Notes under the pieces: generated by a model
What the model saw: the letters and a program-made list of their open reading frames with translations, nothing else
Told to the model about the DNA's origin: nothing
The model's database searches: none
DNA from: an uncultured Burkholderiales bacterium
Lineage (GTDB): Bacteria > Pseudomonadota > Gammaproteobacteria > Burkholderiales > Burkholderiaceae_C
Direction: 5' to 3'
Length of the DNA stretch: 7,711 nucleotides
NCBI GenBank assembly: GCA_937897495.1
Contig: CALCBL010000261.1
Coordinates: 1-7,711 of the forward strand
Position numbers and translations under genes: made by a program
Shown: positions 6,469 through 7,711 of the stretch, in pieces
Layout: each line of letters begins with the position of its first letter
Numbering within the stretch: position 1 is the first letter of the stretch

Positions 6469-6767
6469 GTCAAATTGATGTCTATGAACTAGAAATTTTG
6501 AATGCCTTTGAATCAGGTCAACTGAAGTCGATTGCCTCAAAAAGCGAGTTGGCCAAATTCAAAGCTGCGGCAAGAGCCAGTGCCATCAAAGACAAGCGAG
6601 TGAATATTCGCTTGTCCTCCGTCGATCTCACCGATATTCAGGTGCGGGCAATGGAGGAGGGGGTGCCTTATCAAACTTTGATTACCAGCGTCTTGCACAA
6701 ATATGTGAATGGAAAACTGGTAGAACGTTCACCGAAAAGTTCTAAACCAGACTCTACAAAGTCCTAA
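6465..6767 (+). CDS. CopG/BrnA-like ribbon-helix-helix antitoxin
   Basis: The 100-residue protein has an N-terminal helical part (residues 1-42, including AFESGQLKSIASKSELAKFK) and a C-terminal ribbon-helix-helix domain. RVNIRLSSVDL (45-55) would be the DNA-contacting strand, DIQVRAMEEG (57-66) the first helix and PYQTLITSVLHKYV (68-81) the second. A charged, disordered tail follows (SPKSSKPDSTKS). This is the usual make-up of CopG-type antitoxins that pair with BrnT-like toxins: one part wraps the toxin, the other binds operator DNA as a dimer and represses the operon. Which half binds the toxin is inferred. The ATG overlaps the toxin stop by ATGA. There is only a weak purine stretch upstream (CAGAAAGA), so translation may normally be coupled to the toxin. 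The frame is intact although its partner is broken. The family call is strong; function is inferred from context. Confidence 0.85.
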   Translation: MSQIDVYELEILNAFESGQLKSIASKSELAKFKAAARASAIKDKRVNIRLSSVDLTDIQVRAMEEGVPYQTLITSVLHKYVNGKLVERSPKSSKPDSTKS

Positions 6768-6796
6768 TCCTTCATTGCAGTTTTAGATGGGTTTGA

Positions 6797-6985
6797 TCAT
6801 TTTTTTTGGCTTGCTGATTCAATGCAATCTCTGAGGATTGAAGCATCGCCAACTTGATTGGCCAGCAGCAAAATCAAGCGCATGTTGAGCTGCTCAGATT
6901 GTTCTGAGCTCAACCCCTCGTGTGCATTCAGCAGTTGCTCATAGAAGCCATCCGCGTCTTGCAAGTTCAGTTCTGTTTTCATCAT
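6797..6985 (-). CDS. DUF2783 family small protein
   Basis: This acidic protein of about 62 residues has the DUF2783 pattern: a short start (MMKTELNLQ), D-x-D-G-F-Y-E-Q-L-L-N-A-H-E-G-L, then S-E-Q-x-E-Q-L-N-M-R-L-I-L-L-L-A-N-Q-V-G-D and a final short helix. The LLLANQVGD segment is the most typical part. I take the ATGATG at the complement of 6980-6985 as the start, because it gives the family's normal length and leaves 17 bases to the monooxygenase stop. An in-frame GTG at the complement of 7010-7012 would add nine residues and overlap that gene by 10 bases; it is less likely. DUF2783 genes usually follow FAD-dependent aromatic monooxygenases of the MhpA type, as here, so a role with that enzyme is plausible, but no biochemical function is known to me. 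No signal peptide or membrane segment is seen. Confidence 0.85.
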   Translation of the reverse strand: MMKTELNLQDADGFYEQLLNAHEGLSSEQSEQLNMRLILLLANQVGDASILRDCIESASQKK

Positions 6986-7002
6986 GGTCAATCCGAATTG
7001 AA

Positions 7003-7711
7003 TCAAAGGCACAAAGAAGTGGCTACCGCGGCAATCAAATCGCCGTTCACACTTTTGCCGGTGTCGGCCAAATAGCCATCAGGTCGAATCACGGCCCAAC
7101 CGCCGGCAAGCACCTTGGCGCATGCACTTTTCAAATGGCCTTGCTTGTCCCAGATGTGTTCGCGGGCTTGTGCGCTGTCGCCTTTGGCAAGGACTTGCAC
7201 ACATCGAACAGGCAGGCCAGAAACGCTGAGCTCTTGAAGTCTTTTGAGGGATGCTTTGGATTGCTCGCCAAACACCAAAATGAGCAAACGGCCGTCGGCC
7301 CATTGCAACAGGTCATTCAATGCGCCGGTTTTGCCGGCACGCCATTGAATCTTGACGTTTTGCACAGACGTTCCACCAGTCTCGCCGCAGACGCGCGAGC
7401 CGCGATAGGTGTTGGCCACAGCCATGCGTCCGGTATTGATCAGTGAGCGTGCGAAAGGAAATTGCTTGGCCAAGCTGATGGTGGCTTTTCGAAAGGCGCG
7501 TTCGATGCCATCTGCAGTTCGTAAAAACCGAGCTGTGCGTCGCGTGACTTTCACGTTTTCTTGCGCAGCCTCAAGTCGCTCATCGTTGTAACTTTCCAGC
7601 AGAGCTTCATCAGCATGGCCACGTAACACCGCCGCTAATTTCCAGGCTAAGTTGTCGGCATCGGCTACACCTGTATTGCCACCCCGCGCGCCAAAGGGAT
7701 TCACAATTTTG
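7003..7711 (-). CDS. FAD-dependent aromatic-type monooxygenase, C-terminal part
   Basis: The frame is open to the right edge, so the N-terminal FAD (GxGxxG) and substrate domains lie outside the window; about 235 C-terminal residues are visible. They begin KIVNPFGARGGNTG, then DADNLAWKLAAVL. This is the flavin-contacting segment that follows the G-D motif in class A flavoprotein monooxygenases (FAD_binding_3 family, such as MhpA, PheA/TfdB and UbiH-like enzymes). The helix ESYNDERLEAAQENV follows, as usual. From about residue 95 there is a thioredoxin-like C-terminal domain with RLLILVFGE, LPVRCVQVL and the characteristic AVIRPDGYLA near the end. These cytoplasmic enzymes hydroxylate aromatic rings with NAD(P)H and O2. 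The substrate cannot be named from this part. The DUF2783 gene follows 17 bases after the TGA, a pairing seen often with MhpA-like 3-(3-hydroxyphenyl)propionate hydroxylases. Confidence 0.92.
   Translation of the reverse strand, partial: KIVNPFGARGGNTGVADADNLAWKLAAVLRGHADEALLESYNDERLEAAQENVKVTRRTARFLRTADGIERAFRKATISLAKQFPFARSLINTGRMAVANTYRGSRVCGETGGTSVQNVKIQWRAGKTGALNDLLQWADGRLLILVFGEQSKASLKRLQELSVSGLPVRCVQVLAKGDSAQAREHIWDKQGHLKSACAKVLAGGWAVIRPDGYLADTGKSVNGDLIAAVATSLCL

Noticed and set aside
6794..6807. TGATCA followed by a T8 run as a terminator for the antitoxin gene
   Set aside because: The palindrome is too short to form a stable stem, no longer hairpin precedes the T run, and the T run encodes the C-terminal lysines of the DUF2783 protein on the other strand.
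6922..7446. A 174-codon plus-strand open frame opposite the monooxygenase and DUF2783 genes
   Set aside because: Both minus-strand genes carry clear family motifs across this region, while the plus-strand product has none and spans the gap between them.
1..7711. CRISPR arrays, insertion sequences, tRNA or rRNA genes, attachment sites
   Set aside because: I looked for regularly spaced repeats, terminal inverted repeats with transposase motifs, and tRNA-like cloverleaf sequences and saw none. Almost all of the window is accounted for by protein-coding genes.

Overview
The window looks like chromosomal DNA of a betaproteobacterium, most likely order Burkholderiales and family Comamonadaceae (a Limnohabitans/Rhodoferax/Curvibacter-like genome). 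This is inferred from the Bug-family solute-binding protein fragment, the protein-level character of CysM, GalU and ValS, and a DUF2783 protein next to a flavin monooxygenase. No rRNA or other direct taxonomic marker is present.

Layout from left to right. Bases 1-273 (+) hold the C-terminal end of a tripartite-tricarboxylate-transporter (Bug/TctC) periplasmic binding protein. A compact three-gene plus-strand unit follows: cysM (cysteine synthase B, 371-1273), a zinc-ribbon Nudix hydrolase (1270-1818, overlapping cysM by ATGA) and a TusA-family sulfur carrier (1852-2085). A strong hairpin at 2087-2116 separates this unit from the convergent minus-strand genes galU (2138-3025) and valS (3093-6068), which are transcribed in the order valS-galU. 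A 122-base divergent region (6069-6190) contains an 8-base inverted repeat. Next, on the plus strand, is a toxin-antitoxin-type pair: a BrnT-like toxin gene that appears frameshifted near its start (6191-6468), and an intact ribbon-helix-helix antitoxin gene overlapping it by ATGA (6465-6767). The right end, on the minus strand, carries a truncated FAD-dependent aromatic-type monooxygenase (7003 to beyond 7711) followed by a small DUF2783 gene (6797-6985).

How the genes fit together. cysM and tusA both concern sulfur: CysM puts sulfide or thiosulfate sulfur into cysteine, and TusA-like proteins carry persulfide sulfur onward. The Nudix enzyme between them has no assigned substrate. valS and galU are housekeeping genes (tRNA charging; UDP-glucose supply) that probably share some transcription. 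The monooxygenase/DUF2783 pair resembles aromatic-degradation modules. The least ordinary part is the toxin-antitoxin locus, where the toxin reading frame is broken while the antitoxin frame is intact. I did not find a clearly new multi-gene system; most of the window is conserved core genome.
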